A stretch of 64,000 bases of DNA from DASSBR01 sp035708085 (GCA_035708085.1 DASSTE010000074.1:1-64000), one strand, 5' to 3'; shown: positions 42,216 through 51,734, counted from the stretch's first letter. Notes: generated by a model not told the origin, from the letters alone. Numbers and translations: made by a program.

Positions 42216-43533
42216 CCAGCTGGATGCGGACGTAAGCCTCGTCGCGCAATTGCCGCAGCCAGCGGTCGGTCTGCTCGCGCAGCTTGCGCTCGCGCAGCGC
42301 CATGAACGCCTTGTGACGGCGGCTCTGTTCCGTTTGGTTCTGCTTGCGCCGGCCGAGCACCTCGACGATGTGCCAGCCGAACTGGGTGCGGAACGGCTCG
42401 CTGATTTCGCCCGGCTTCAACTGGTCCATCACCTTCTGGAACGCCGGCACGACCATGCCCGGATCGAGCCAGCCGAGGTCGCCGCCCTGCGCGGCCGAGC
42501 CGGGATCGTCCGAATATTTTTTCGCCAGTGCAGCGAAGCTCGCGCCTTTTTCGATCTTCTGGCGAATGTTTTCCAGTCGCTGCTCGGCCTCGGTATTGCT
42601 GATCAGCAGGTCGGGCTTGATCAGAATGTGGCGGGCATGCGTCTGCGTAACAACGACCTGGTGCTGGGCGCGCTCGCCGGCCAGCTTGAGAATGTGCCAG
42701 CCGTTCGGGTCCAGAACCGGCTGCGAAATCTGGCCCTCGTCAAGCGACAGCACCGTGTTGGCCAGGCTGCTCGGCAATTCCGAGCCCTTGAGCCAGCCGA
42801 GGTCGCCACCCTTGAGCGCGCGGCGACCGTCCGAGACGGCCACGGCGGTGGCCTTGAAATCGGCGCCCTTCTTGAGCTTCTGGTAAATCTGCTCAGCCTT
42901 CTGGTGGATTGCCTCGGCCTGCGCGGGCGTAGCGTGTGACGGCACCGCAAGCACGATCTGGTAAACGTGATACTGCGTGTTGCCGTGCCCCTGCTGCGCC
43001 TGGGCGACCAGGTATTGGTCGACTTCTGTCGGCGTAACGACAACCCGGTCGTCGACGGCTTTCTGCCGAATCTGATGCAGAATCATCTCGTCACGGATGT
43101 GCTCGCGAAACTGGTCGTAGTCGATACCCTGGGCGGAAAGCCGCGCCGGCATCTCGCTCAGGGTGAAGCCGTTGCGCTGCGCAATGTTTGCCAGCACCTG
43201 GTTCAGTGCCTCGTCGGAAACGTGAATGCCCTGGCGGTCGGCATTTTCGAGCTCGAGCTTGGTCGTGATCATCTGCTGCAGCACCTGGCGGCGCAGCACG
43301 TCGGTCGGCGGTATGGCCGTGCCTTGGCTGGCGAGCTGGCGGCGCGTCAGTGCAGCCTGTTGTTCCAGCTCGGACAGCAAAATGACCTTGTCGTTGACAA
43401 CTGCGACGATGCGGTCGAGCAGCGTGCCCTGGTTGTCAGAGGCCGTGGTGCCGGTATCGGCAGCGACTGCGGGAAGAGCGGCTGCGAACAGGGCGGCCGA
43501 CAAGAGCAGCAGAATGCTCCGTTTAATGGACAT
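42193..43533 (-). CDS. surA: Periplasmic chaperone / peptidyl-prolyl isomerase SurA
   Basis: 446 residues. A signal peptide (MSIKRSILLLLSAALFAAALPAVA), an N-terminal chaperone domain beginning LDRIVAVVNDKVILLSELE, two parvulin domains (each with the HILI / GGDLGWL pattern), and a C-terminal helix. SurA escorts outer-membrane proteins, including LptD, to the Bam complex. GGAG 5 nt upstream supports the ATG at 43533 rather than one 33 bp further out. Confidence 0.96.
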   Translation of the reverse strand: MSIKRSILLLLSAALFAAALPAVAADTGTTASDNQGTLLDRIVAVVNDKVILLSELEQQAALTRRQLASQGTAIPPTDVLRRQVLQQMITTKLELENADRQGIHVSDEALNQVLANIAQRNGFTLSEMPARLSAQGIDYDQFREHIRDEMILHQIRQKAVDDRVVVTPTEVDQYLVAQAQQGHGNTQYHVYQIVLAVPSHATPAQAEAIHQKAEQIYQKLKKGADFKATAVAVSDGRRALKGGDLGWLKGSELPSSLANTVLSLDEGQISQPVLDPNGWHILKLAGERAQHQVVVTQTHARHILIKPDLLISNTEAEQRLENIRQKIEKGASFAALAKKYSDDPGSAAQGGDLGWLDPGMVVPAFQKVMDQLKPGEISEPFRTQFGWHIVEVLGRRKQNQTEQSRRHKAFMALRERKLREQTDRWLRQLRDEAYVRIQLDDNSSSS

Positions 43534-43585
43534 GGGTACTCCGGGTGAACGCCGAATGAGGGGCAATATCGCTTCTATAGAGCCA

Positions 43586-45769
43586 CTAGTCTCCGTAGCC
43601 TAGGATACCACGCTCGAGGAAATCTTCGATTTGCCGGCCCAGCCGGCCGAGACCCTTGAACTGGATCTCGAAGTACAACGCCTGTGCCACCTTGCCGTCC
43701 GGCCGCAGGTAATGGCGGTCGAGAAACAGAAACGCCCAGCAGCAGTTCTGGTATTCGAAGCCGGCGAACGTCTCGCGGGTCGCCTGGTCCCGCAGCGAAT
43801 AATTCCAGCGGCCGACCACCTGCCAGTGTTGTGTTAGCGGCCAGGCCAGCGACAGATCGGTTTCTTCCAGACGGTTGCGGCGGTAGCGGTAGCCGAGGTT
43901 GACGACCTGGCGCGGCCCCGGCTGGTAGCGCACCTGGAATCGCCCCACGTCGTTCTGGCGCGTGTTTGGGTTCCACTGCAGCCCGGCCGCCGTCGTCCAG
44001 TAGTCGTTGACGTCGAGGCGCAACTCGCCGACGAGGTCCGATACCTCGCTCGTTTCCGGCGGCTGGCCGGGCAGCGTTACGCGCCGGTCGCTGAAGTAGT
44101 GGATTTGACCGATGCTGGCGGCCAGCAGTTCCTTGCCGGTGTCCGGGTGAATGAAGCGGGTCGTCAGCGCGTAGCTGATCTGGTTCGCATCGCCGAGTCG
44201 GTCGGTGCCGTTGAAGCGGTTGTCGGTGAACAGTTGCAGAAAGTTGAACGTCGCCTGGCTGGTATCGAACAGCGGGAAATTGCTCTGGTCGCGGTAAGGC
44301 ACGTAGAGATAAAACAGCCGCGGCTCCAGCGTCTCCACCAGGCCGCCGAAGGCATTGCGCTCGAACGTTACGCCGCTGTCCAGGCTCAGGATTGGTGCGG
44401 CGCGGGAAAGCTGCGTCGGCTTGAGCGGGTCGTGGACGTTGTACAACTGGTACGCGGCGAGATCGTATTTGGCGGTCGGGCGGACGTACCAGGCATTGCT
44501 GCCGAAAGTATAGTCGATCGCCGGCTGCACGTGCAGACGGGCGGCGCCGACGCGGCCCGGATAGGCGAATCGGACCAGCTCGCTGCCAAACCCGTAGTCC
44601 AGTCGGTAATTTTGCAGCGGTCCCTGCCAATCCAGCACGATCTGCGGCAGTTCACGGTATGGAGGGCGAGCGCCGCGTAATGCCTGGTAGCCGCGCAGCC
44701 GCGTCAGAAATGACCAGTTGGTGTTGTTGTAGCCGAGCTGTACGTTGGAGACTTGCAAGACTTGCGACGTCTCGCTCAGGCTGTTGCCGAAATCGGCGAA
44801 ATAGTTGCCGTCGCTGACGTGGTTCAGGTTCGCGCTGAACCCCCACGTGTCGCTGATCCGCGTGCGATCGTTGAAATGAAACCGGCTGCGACGCGCGTTG
44901 GCGAGGTTGTCGTGCGACATGACTGCATAATCGAATTCGCCCGCCGTCCCGGTCAGCAGATATCGGTACTGCGAATTGATCAGCACGCCGCGCTGCCCCA
45001 GGTAGCGCGGCGCGATTGTCGCGTCCATGTTCGGCGCGATGTTGAGGTAGTACGGGAGCGTAATGTCGAGGCCGTCCTGCCCCGAATAGCCGATCATGGG
45101 GGCGATAAAGCCCGATTTGCGCCGATCCGACAGTGGAAAAGAAATATACGGCGTGTAGAAAATCGGTATGCCGTAAAAGTCGATCGTCGCGTTGTAGGCG
45201 ACGCCGACGTCGGTATTGCGGTCGAGATCGACATGGGGCGTGTTGAGCGCCCAGTCCTGGTGGCCGAGCGGGCAGGTCGTATACGTCACGTCGTGCAGCG
45301 TACTCGTGCCCGGACCCGTCACTTCAACCTCGCCGGCGGTGCCGCGGCCGTGGCGTTTCGGCAGGCGGAAGTGCGCATCGAAAAAAATGCCGAGGCCGGA
45401 ATCCAGCGAATACCGGCCGCGATTGCCTTTCACTTGGAGCGTCGGCGTGGTGAACAACACGTCACCGCGAGCATTGATACTGCGCTTGACGCTGTTATAG
45501 GTGGCCAGGTCGGCGCTTAGGGTTTTTTCGTCCTTGAAGACATTGACGTCGCCCTCGAACAATGAAATCCCGTGGCGCAAGGCGGTCACCGAGTCGGCAT
45601 TGATGGTCACGGTGCCTTTGGTCGACGCTGCCTTCGGCTGTGGCGCCTGTTCAAACGGCGGCAGCGGGCAAATCGCAGGCGGAATGGCCCAGGCACCGCC
45701 GGCGACAGCGCTCAGGCCGGCGAAGGCGATGACCTGCCACGGCGAGTTTCGCAAGCGGTTGAGCGCCAA
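43586..45769 (-). CDS. lptD: LPS-assembly outer-membrane protein LptD
   Basis: 727 residues. A signal peptide (to AWA, about 28), an N-terminal OstA jellyroll (about 55-190) and a C-terminal 26-strand barrel. The four cysteines of the conserved disulfide network are present: one after the signal peptide (ICPLPPF), one at the jellyroll-barrel border (TTCPLGHQDW) and the CC pair near the end (QNCCWAF). With LptE it inserts LPS into the outer leaflet. The start is a TTG without SD and is the least certain part; no in-frame ATG precedes it. It is divergent from murA. Confidence 0.95.
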   Translation of the reverse strand: MALNRLRNSPWQVIAFAGLSAVAGGAWAIPPAICPLPPFEQAPQPKAASTKGTVTINADSVTALRHGISLFEGDVNVFKDEKTLSADLATYNSVKRSINARGDVLFTTPTLQVKGNRGRYSLDSGLGIFFDAHFRLPKRHGRGTAGEVEVTGPGTSTLHDVTYTTCPLGHQDWALNTPHVDLDRNTDVGVAYNATIDFYGIPIFYTPYISFPLSDRRKSGFIAPMIGYSGQDGLDITLPYYLNIAPNMDATIAPRYLGQRGVLINSQYRYLLTGTAGEFDYAVMSHDNLANARRSRFHFNDRTRISDTWGFSANLNHVSDGNYFADFGNSLSETSQVLQVSNVQLGYNNTNWSFLTRLRGYQALRGARPPYRELPQIVLDWQGPLQNYRLDYGFGSELVRFAYPGRVGAARLHVQPAIDYTFGSNAWYVRPTAKYDLAAYQLYNVHDPLKPTQLSRAAPILSLDSGVTFERNAFGGLVETLEPRLFYLYVPYRDQSNFPLFDTSQATFNFLQLFTDNRFNGTDRLGDANQISYALTTRFIHPDTGKELLAASIGQIHYFSDRRVTLPGQPPETSEVSDLVGELRLDVNDYWTTAAGLQWNPNTRQNDVGRFQVRYQPGPRQVVNLGYRYRRNRLEETDLSLAWPLTQHWQVVGRWNYSLRDQATRETFAGFEYQNCCWAFLFLDRHYLRPDGKVAQALYFEIQFKGLGRLGRQIEDFLERGILGYGD

Positions 45770-45861
45770 GTAGTATGGTCCCGACAGTAGATTAGGTGGC
45801 CCGGCCGGGCGCGCCTACCTTCGCATACTTCCCGTTCCGCGGCAATGCGCCGGCCGCCGGA

Positions 45862-45889
45862 TGACAAAGGGCGCGCACCGCCTGACAAA
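45862..45889. promoter_or_regulatory. Direct repeats TGACAAA 21 bp apart in the lptD-murA divergent region
   Basis: TGACAAA at 45862-45868 and 45883-45889 are exactly two helical turns apart, so they lie on the same DNA face, each followed by GGG or AGGG. It is a possible binding site for a regulator of both envelope genes. The complement TTGTCA resembles a -35 element. Confidence 0.3.
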
Positions 45890-45917
45890 AGGGTTCCGTC
45901 GCGCCGCCGTTCGATGG

Positions 45918-45927
45918 TATATATATT
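45918..45927 (+). promoter_or_regulatory. AT-rich -10 region of murA
   Basis: TATATATATT, an isolated AT tract in GC-rich DNA, lies 22 bp before the murA start. TTCCGT (45894-45899) at 18 bp upstream could be a weak -35. Confidence 0.45.
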
Positions 45928-45949
45928 CGGCACTTGGAGGGAGGCATTG

Positions 45950-47281
45950 ATGGGCGAAAGCAGTATGGACAAATTTATTATCGAAGGCGGCGCGCGGCTC
46001 GAAGGTGACGTGCGGGCGTCGGGTGCGAAGAACGCTGCCTTGCCCATTCTGGCGGCCTCCCTTCTGACTGGCGATCCGTTGTATCTGAGCAATATCCCGC
46101 ATCTCGAAGATGTCGTCACGACCAACGTTCTGCTGTCGCAAATGGGTGTTGAGGTGACGCTCAGCCAGGAATACGGGCTCGAGGTCAGCGCGCGCGATAT
46201 TCACTCGTGTCTCGCGCCTTACGAACTGGTCAAGACGATGCGAGCATCGATTCTGGTACTGGGGCCGCTGCTCGCGCGCTTCGGCGAAGCGGACGTGTCG
46301 CTGCCGGGCGGCTGTGCGATCGGCGCACGCCCGGTCGACCTGCATCTACAGGGGCTGGCGGCAATGGGTGCCGACATCCGGGTCGAGGACGGCTATATCA
46401 AGGCGCGCGCGAACCGCTTGGCCGGCGCACACATTGTCTGCGACAAGGTCACCGTTACCGGTACCGAGAACCTGATGATGGCCGCGACGCTGGCGAGAGG
46501 GACGACGCGCATCGAAAACGCCGCCCGCGAGCCGGAGATCGTCGACCTTGCCGACTGCCTCAATCAAATGGGCGCGAAGGTGCAGGGCGCCGGTACCGGC
46601 GTCGTCACCATAGAAGGCGTCGACCGGTTGCATGGCACCGAGTATCGGGTTCCGCCTGACCGGATCGAAACCGGCACCTACCTGGTCGCCGGCGCGATCA
46701 CGCGTGGCCGCGTCCGGGTGCTGGACACGCGCCCGCAGGCGCTCGACGCGGTGCTGGTAAAATTGAAGGCCGCCGGTGCCGGGATCCGTGTCGGCGAAGA
46801 CTGGATCGAACTCGACATGCGCGGGCGCCGGCCGACGGCAGTTAATGTACATACGGCACCGTATCCGGGCTTTCCGACCGACATGCAGGCCCAGTTCACG
46901 GCGTTGAACGCCATCGCCGAAGGCGTCGGTACCATTACCGAAACCATTTTCGAAAACCGCTTCATGCACGTGCTGGAGATGCAGCGGATGGGGGTCGATG
47001 CCTGGCTGGAAGGCAATACTGTCATGATTACCGGCCGCGAAAAGCTGAATGGCGCGCCGGTCATGGCCACCGATCTGCGCGCATCCGCCGGGCTGGTGCT
47101 CGCCGGCCTGGCGGCCGAAGGTACGACTGAGGTCCGCCGTATCTATCACATTCATCGCGGCTATGAGCGCATCGAGGAAAAGCTGTCGCAGCTCGGCGCC
47201 CACATTCGCAGCGAGCCGGAGCACCACTGGGTATCCGGCGGGCGCATGCCGGCACTGCTGGAGGGCAACCTGAAGGGATAA
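45950..47281 (+). CDS. murA: UDP-N-acetylglucosamine 1-carboxyvinyltransferase
   Basis: 443 residues. SGAKNAALPILAASLL at the N-terminus with the catalytic lysine region, and Cys122 in LPGGCAIGARPVDLH at the position of the PEP-binding, fosfomycin-reactive cysteine. It performs the first committed step of peptidoglycan synthesis. A strong GGAGGGAGG lies 5 nt before the ATG at 45950; an ATG five codons later is the classical family start. It is followed closely by kinase, murQ and murB genes, a mixed synthesis-and-recycling order. Confidence 0.96.
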   Translation: MGESSMDKFIIEGGARLEGDVRASGAKNAALPILAASLLTGDPLYLSNIPHLEDVVTTNVLLSQMGVEVTLSQEYGLEVSARDIHSCLAPYELVKTMRASILVLGPLLARFGEADVSLPGGCAIGARPVDLHLQGLAAMGADIRVEDGYIKARANRLAGAHIVCDKVTVTGTENLMMAATLARGTTRIENAAREPEIVDLADCLNQMGAKVQGAGTGVVTIEGVDRLHGTEYRVPPDRIETGTYLVAGAITRGRVRVLDTRPQALDAVLVKLKAAGAGIRVGEDWIELDMRGRRPTAVNVHTAPYPGFPTDMQAQFTALNAIAEGVGTITETIFENRFMHVLEMQRMGVDAWLEGNTVMITGREKLNGAPVMATDLRASAGLVLAGLAAEGTTEVRRIYHIHRGYERIEEKLSQLGAHIRSEPEHHWVSGGRMPALLEGNLKG

Positions 47282-47300
47282 CTCCCCGCAGGACTCTCCG

Positions 47301-48254
47301 TTGACAGCCGTACTTGCAATCGATGTCGGCCGGACCGGCTGTCGCGCCGCGCTTTGGCGCGATGGCGAAGCGGTGCCGACGAACACCGCGGAAGGCAAAG
47401 GAACCGTCGGGCTGACCGCCCCGGACGGCGCGGCCGTCGCCGCAGAAGCCATCCTTGTCGTGGTTGAGCCACTCCTGAAGCAGTCAGGTATCGTCACCCT
47501 TGAAGCCGTCGGTCTCGGCACCCCCGGCGTGTTTGCCGCCGAACCGGCCGCGCGCGAACTGGCCGAACGCCTGCTATCATCCTTGCCGACGCCATCGGTC
47601 GCCATCGCGAGCGATGCCGTGACCTCGCATGCCGGGGCGCTGGCGGGCGCTCCCGGCGTGGTGCTCGCAGCCGGAACCGGCGCCGTGGCGGCCGCCATCG
47701 GCGACAACGGCCAGTTTCATCGTATCGACGGCTGGGGTCCGTGGCTCGGCGACGAAGGCAGCGGCGCGTGGTTGGGCTTCGCCGGCCTGCGCGCGGCGAT
47801 GCGCGCGGCGGACGGACGCGGGCCGCACACGGCGCTCGAACAGGCAGCCGAGACGCAGTTCGGCTCCCCCGAGGAGCGGGTGGCGCAGCTTTATGCGGTT
47901 GATAATCCGGCACGCCTGGCGGCCGGTTTCGCGCCCGCCGTGGGGCAGGCGGCGGCGGCCAAAGATGCTGTCGCGTTGGCATTGATGCAGGCGGCGGCGA
48001 CGGCGTTGGCGAGTACGGTTATCGCCGGTGCCAGAGCGCTGGCGCACGATGTGGATCCGATCGCGGTTGCCATCGTCGGCGGACTGACGAAGCTGGGGCC
48101 GGTGCTGCTGGAACCGCTTCGCGCCGTGCTGCAGGACAGCGGCGTGCCACTGGACGTCAGGCCGGCGCAAGGCACCGCACTCGACGGCGCGCGGCGCCTG
48201 GCCCGGCCGCATCATCACATTCACGAACCGTTGGTCATTCGGGCGGGTAAATAA
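47301..48254 (+). CDS. BadF/BcrAD-type amino-sugar kinase (MurNAc/GlcNAc kinase-like)
   Basis: 317 residues of the ASKHA fold: the phosphate-1 loop is VLAIDVGRTGCRAAL, then VGLGTPG, AAGTGAVAAAIG, and the family motif GWGPWLGDEGSGAWLG, as in N-acetylglucosamine kinases of the BadF group. Clostridial MurK of this family phosphorylates both MurNAc and GlcNAc. Lying 13 bp before murQ, which uses MurNAc-6P, it is probably a MurNAc kinase, but specificity is inferred from context. The start is a TTG with AGGA 7 nt upstream. Confidence 0.82.
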   Translation: MTAVLAIDVGRTGCRAALWRDGEAVPTNTAEGKGTVGLTAPDGAAVAAEAILVVVEPLLKQSGIVTLEAVGLGTPGVFAAEPAARELAERLLSSLPTPSVAIASDAVTSHAGALAGAPGVVLAAGTGAVAAAIGDNGQFHRIDGWGPWLGDEGSGAWLGFAGLRAAMRAADGRGPHTALEQAAETQFGSPEERVAQLYAVDNPARLAAGFAPAVGQAAAAKDAVALALMQAAATALASTVIAGARALAHDVDPIAVAIVGGLTKLGPVLLEPLRAVLQDSGVPLDVRPAQGTALDGARRLARPHHHIHEPLVIRAGK

Positions 48255-48267
48255 GAGGGTTTGCAGG

Positions 48268-49179
48268 ATGGATTCCGATCGGGACAAGCTCGATGCGCTG
48301 GCCACTGAAGGCGTGCGCGCCGACCTCGACGATCTCGACCTGCGCTCCGTCGCGGATGTCGTGCGCCTGCTGGTCGATGGGCAGGACGCGGCACTCGCGG
48401 CTGTGCATCGCGCCGTTCCGCAGCTTGCCGAAGCCGCCGAGCAGATCGCTGCGCGGCTGGCCGAGGGCGGACGCCTGTTTTATGTCGGCGCCGGCACCTC
48501 GGGCCGCCTGGCAGTGCTGGACGCGGCCGAATGCGTTCCCACTTTCAACACGCCGCCGGACATGGTGGTCGCGCTGCTCGCGGGCGGCGAAGCCGCGTAC
48601 ATTGAAGCCGTGGAGGGCGCCGAGGACGATGCCGCCGCCGGTGCGGCCGACTTGAAGGCGCGTCGCCTGGGTTCGCGCGACGCGGTGGTGGGCATCGCGG
48701 CATCGGGGCGCACGCCTTACGCCGTCGGCGCATTGCATTATGCAAGCGAGGTGGGTGCGTACACCGTCGCCCTCGCCAACAATCCCGCCAGCGCGCTCGC
48801 GGCAGCCGCCGAGCACGCCGTCGAACTGCTGACCGGCCCCGAAGTCATCGCGGGCTCGACCCGTCTGGCCGCAGGTACCGCGCAAAAGATTGCCCTTAAC
48901 AGCTTGTCCACCGCTGTGATGGTCAAGCTCGGGAAGACCTACGGGCCGCGCATGATCGACGTGCGCGCGACCAATGCGAAGTTGAAGCGGCGCGCCCTGC
49001 GCATCGTGTGCGACATCACGGACGCTGGCGAAACGCAGGCTGCGCGGGCACTTGAAGCGGCCGGCGGCAGCGTCAAGACGGCGGTCGTGATGCTGCTGAG
49101 CCGCTGCGATGCAGCGGCGGCTGAACAACGGCTGCAGCACGCCGGCGGCCGCGTGCGCGATGCCGTGGCGGCGGATTGA
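48268..49179 (+). CDS. murQ: N-acetylmuramic acid 6-phosphate etherase
   Basis: 303 residues of the SIS fold. The substrate loop YVGAGTSGRLAVLDAAECVPTF and the downstream GAEDDAAAG glutamate region match the two catalytic glutamates of MurQ; AASGRTPYAVGAL and KLGKTYGPRMIDVRATNAKL complete the signature. It cleaves the lactyl ether of MurNAc-6P to give GlcNAc-6P plus D-lactate. In enteric bacteria murQ serves murein recycling. Here it is flanked by a kinase and by murB. Confidence 0.96.
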   Translation: MDSDRDKLDALATEGVRADLDDLDLRSVADVVRLLVDGQDAALAAVHRAVPQLAEAAEQIAARLAEGGRLFYVGAGTSGRLAVLDAAECVPTFNTPPDMVVALLAGGEAAYIEAVEGAEDDAAAGAADLKARRLGSRDAVVGIAASGRTPYAVGALHYASEVGAYTVALANNPASALAAAAEHAVELLTGPEVIAGSTRLAAGTAQKIALNSLSTAVMVKLGKTYGPRMIDVRATNAKLKRRALRIVCDITDAGETQAARALEAAGGSVKTAVVMLLSRCDAAAAEQRLQHAGGRVRDAVAAD

Positions 49180-49181
49180 GC

Positions 49182-50213
49182 GTGTCCGTCGCCGACGACT
49201 TTTCGCTGACCCGCGCCGGCTCGCTGCAGCGACTTAACACGTTCCGCGTGGCGGCGCGCGCCGAGTGGCTGGCGGAAGTACGCGATGCCGCGGACGTGCC
49301 GCGCGTGCTGGCCCGGCCGGAATTGCGCGATCTGCCTTGCCTCGCCCTCGGTGGCGGCAGCAACGTGCTGTTCGTTCATGACGTGCCCGGACTCGTGCTC
49401 AGGCTCGCGAATCGCGGCATTGCGATCGTGGACGAGGACCGGGAAGCCGGCCTCATACGCGTTGCCGCCGGCGAGAACTGGAACCGGTTCGTGCGCTGGT
49501 CACTGGAGGCGGGCTTCGAAGGCCTGGAGAACCTCATTCTGATTCCGGGCAGCGTCGGTGCCGCGCCGATCCAGAACATCGGCGCCTATGGCGTCGAAGC
49601 GCGCGAGTTCATAGCCGGTGTCGAAGCCTGGGACCGCGAGGCACAGGCCAGGGCCCGGTTCGACAATGCCGCGTGCGAATTCGGCTATCGAGACTCGATC
49701 TTCAAGCACCGGCCGAACCGCTACATCGTGACCGGTGTTGACTTCAGGCTGCCGCGTCGGGGGCCGTTGCGGCTGGATTACGCGGGCGTTCGCCAGGAGC
49801 TTGAGTCCACGGGCGTGCAGCAGCCGACGGCGGCCGACGTGGCGCGGGCGGTGGAAGCGCTGCGCCGTCGCAAGCTGCCGGACCCCGCGCAAATCGGCAA
49901 TGCAGGGAGCTTTTTCAAGAATCCGGTGGTGTCGCAGGCGGAGCTTGCCATACTACGTGAGCGCTATCCGGATATGCCCGCGCACGCCTACGGCGACGAT
50001 CAATTCAAGCTGTCGGCGGCATGGCTGATCGACGCTTGCGGGTTGAAAGGCGCGCGCGCAGGGGCCGCCGGCGTCTCGGACCGGCACGCATTGGTGCTGG
50101 TCAACCACGGCGGTGCGACCGGCGAAGAGTTGTGGGCGCTGGCGACGCGCGTTCGCGAGACCGTCGCAGAGCGTTTTGGCGTGACGCTTGAGCCGGAGCC
50201 GGTCGTTATCTGA
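49182..50213 (+). CDS. murB: UDP-N-acetylenolpyruvoylglucosamine reductase
   Basis: About 343 residues, the E. coli-like type I MurB. The N-terminal LNTFRVAARAEWLAEV, FAD loop GGGSNVLF, LENLILIPGSVGAAPIQNIGAYG, the tyrosine motif CEFGYRDSIFK, and NAGSFFKNPVV (catalytic serine) are all present. It reduces the MurA product to UDP-MurNAc. The start may be the GTG at 49182 or a TTG at 49176 that overlaps the murQ stop; either way the genes are coupled. Confidence 0.95.
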   Translation: MSVADDFSLTRAGSLQRLNTFRVAARAEWLAEVRDAADVPRVLARPELRDLPCLALGGGSNVLFVHDVPGLVLRLANRGIAIVDEDREAGLIRVAAGENWNRFVRWSLEAGFEGLENLILIPGSVGAAPIQNIGAYGVEAREFIAGVEAWDREAQARARFDNAACEFGYRDSIFKHRPNRYIVTGVDFRLPRRGPLRLDYAGVRQELESTGVQQPTAADVARAVEALRRRKLPDPAQIGNAGSFFKNPVVSQAELAILRERYPDMPAHAYGDDQFKLSAAWLIDACGLKGARAGAAGVSDRHALVLVNHGGATGEELWALATRVRETVAERFGVTLEPEPVVI

Positions 50214-50216
50214 CTG

Positions 50217-51734
50217 TCACTTTTGCCGAGCGTAGGTATCCAGCCCGAACAGCTTGAGCTTGTCGATCGTGCCTGCCGGACCTACCAGAAAATGGCAGTA
50301 CGCGTCGCCGAGGTAACGGTAGCGCCAGATGACATGGAACGTGTCGCGGTTCCACGGCGTCAGGTCGCCGACGTACTTGCGCCCGTGCCGGATCACCAGA
50401 TGACCGTTCTCCAGCGTCACAGTGGCCTTGCCGAACGGGCTGGTGTAGGTGCCGACATAGTCGTGTAGCGGCGCAGACAGTTGCGGATGTGTGGCGCGCG
50501 GCGGCGCGAGCTTTGCCGCCTGTTGCTCTGCCTGCGCCTCGATGCCGGTCCAAACTTTTTCTGCGCGGGCGCTCCAATCGTAGGCCGGCGCGCCGAGATA
50601 GGCGTCAAAAACGCGGTACATCACCGCGAGCGGCAGCCAGTTGGTGTCGAGGTTTGTCAATACCACGACGCCCAGGTGGCGGTCCGGAATCATGCCGACA
50701 GCCGACGTCATGCCGTCGATTTCGCCGTAATGCCAGACGACGTGCTCGCCGCGATAGTCTTCCATGAACAGCGCGAGGCCGTAGGACAGCGAGTGGATCT
50801 TCGGGCTCAGCTCGTGGAACAGGCGCAGTTCGCGCGCATCGGCGGGGACCGGTATCTGCGGCGTTTCCATTGCCTTGACCACCGTTTGGCTGAGAATCCG
50901 GTGGCCGTTGTATTCGCCGTCGGCCAGCAGTGTCTGCAGCCAGTGCGCCATGTCGGAGACGCTCGAGTTGATGGCGCCGGCCGGGGCGATATTCTTCTGA
51001 TAATAACGGTCGAGCGGCGCCAGTTTGCCGTCGATCATCGCGTACGGCGTGGCGGCGTCCTTGCTGGCGCTCATCGCGGCGATCGTGACGTCGCTGTGCG
51101 TCATGCCGAGTGGTTCGAAAAAACGGGTCTTGATGAAGTCGTCCCAGCTTTTGCCGCTGACGGCCTGCACGATCTGGCCCGCGGCCATGAACATGATGTT
51201 GCTGTAGCAGAACCGCGAGCGGAAGCTGTGTTGCGGCTTGATCAGCCGCAGGCTGTGCAGCACCTCGGCGCGCGTCGCAAAGGTGTCGTACCAGAGGAAG
51301 CTGTTGCCGCAATAGCCGGTGCGATGGGTGAGCAGGTCACGAATCCGGGCCTGGCGCGTCGGGTACGCGTTGTAAAGCTGAAAGTCGGGCAGGTAGTCGG
51401 TGACGGGGCTGTCCCAGCCGAGTTTGCCCGCATCGACGAGCATGCCGATCGAGGCGGCGGTAAAGGCCTTGCTGTTGGAGGCGATCGAGAACAGGGTGTT
51501 TCTGTCGACCTTCGCATGCGTGTCGAGCGTCCTGACCCCGTAACCCTTTTCCATGACCACTTTGCCGTCCTTGACGACGGCGATCGCCAATCCCGGCACA
51601 TGCCACGCGTGCATTGACTGCTCGATGTAATGGTCGAGACCTTGAAGCGGGGCCGCTTCATTCGCGCAGGCGGTTTGACTCGCAAAAATGCCGCAAGCTG
51701 CAAGGATAAGTGCCGCGGAAAGTAGTTTGCGCAT
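50217..51734 (-). CDS. Exported serine beta-lactamase-fold hydrolase with DUF3471 domain (paralogue 1)
   Basis: 505 residues. A signal peptide with a cysteine-containing end (SQTACA), then a class-C beta-lactamase/penicillin-binding fold: nucleophile S86-x-x-K89 (SNSK), the tyrosine motif FCYSN, and HYGEIDG in place of KTG. The last 100 residues (DYVGTYTSPFGKATVTLENG) are a DUF3471 domain. The family includes D-aminopeptidases, esterases and DD-peptidases. With murein genes on both sides, a cell-wall peptide substrate is plausible. It is convergent with murB (3 bp gap). Confidence 0.87.
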   Translation of the reverse strand: MRKLLSAALILAACGIFASQTACANEAAPLQGLDHYIEQSMHAWHVPGLAIAVVKDGKVVMEKGYGVRTLDTHAKVDRNTLFSIASNSKAFTAASIGMLVDAGKLGWDSPVTDYLPDFQLYNAYPTRQARIRDLLTHRTGYCGNSFLWYDTFATRAEVLHSLRLIKPQHSFRSRFCYSNIMFMAAGQIVQAVSGKSWDDFIKTRFFEPLGMTHSDVTIAAMSASKDAATPYAMIDGKLAPLDRYYQKNIAPAGAINSSVSDMAHWLQTLLADGEYNGHRILSQTVVKAMETPQIPVPADARELRLFHELSPKIHSLSYGLALFMEDYRGEHVVWHYGEIDGMTSAVGMIPDRHLGVVVLTNLDTNWLPLAVMYRVFDAYLGAPAYDWSARAEKVWTGIEAQAEQQAAKLAPPRATHPQLSAPLHDYVGTYTSPFGKATVTLENGHLVIRHGRKYVGDLTPWNRDTFHVIWRYRYLGDAYCHFLVGPAGTIDKLKLFGLDTYARQK

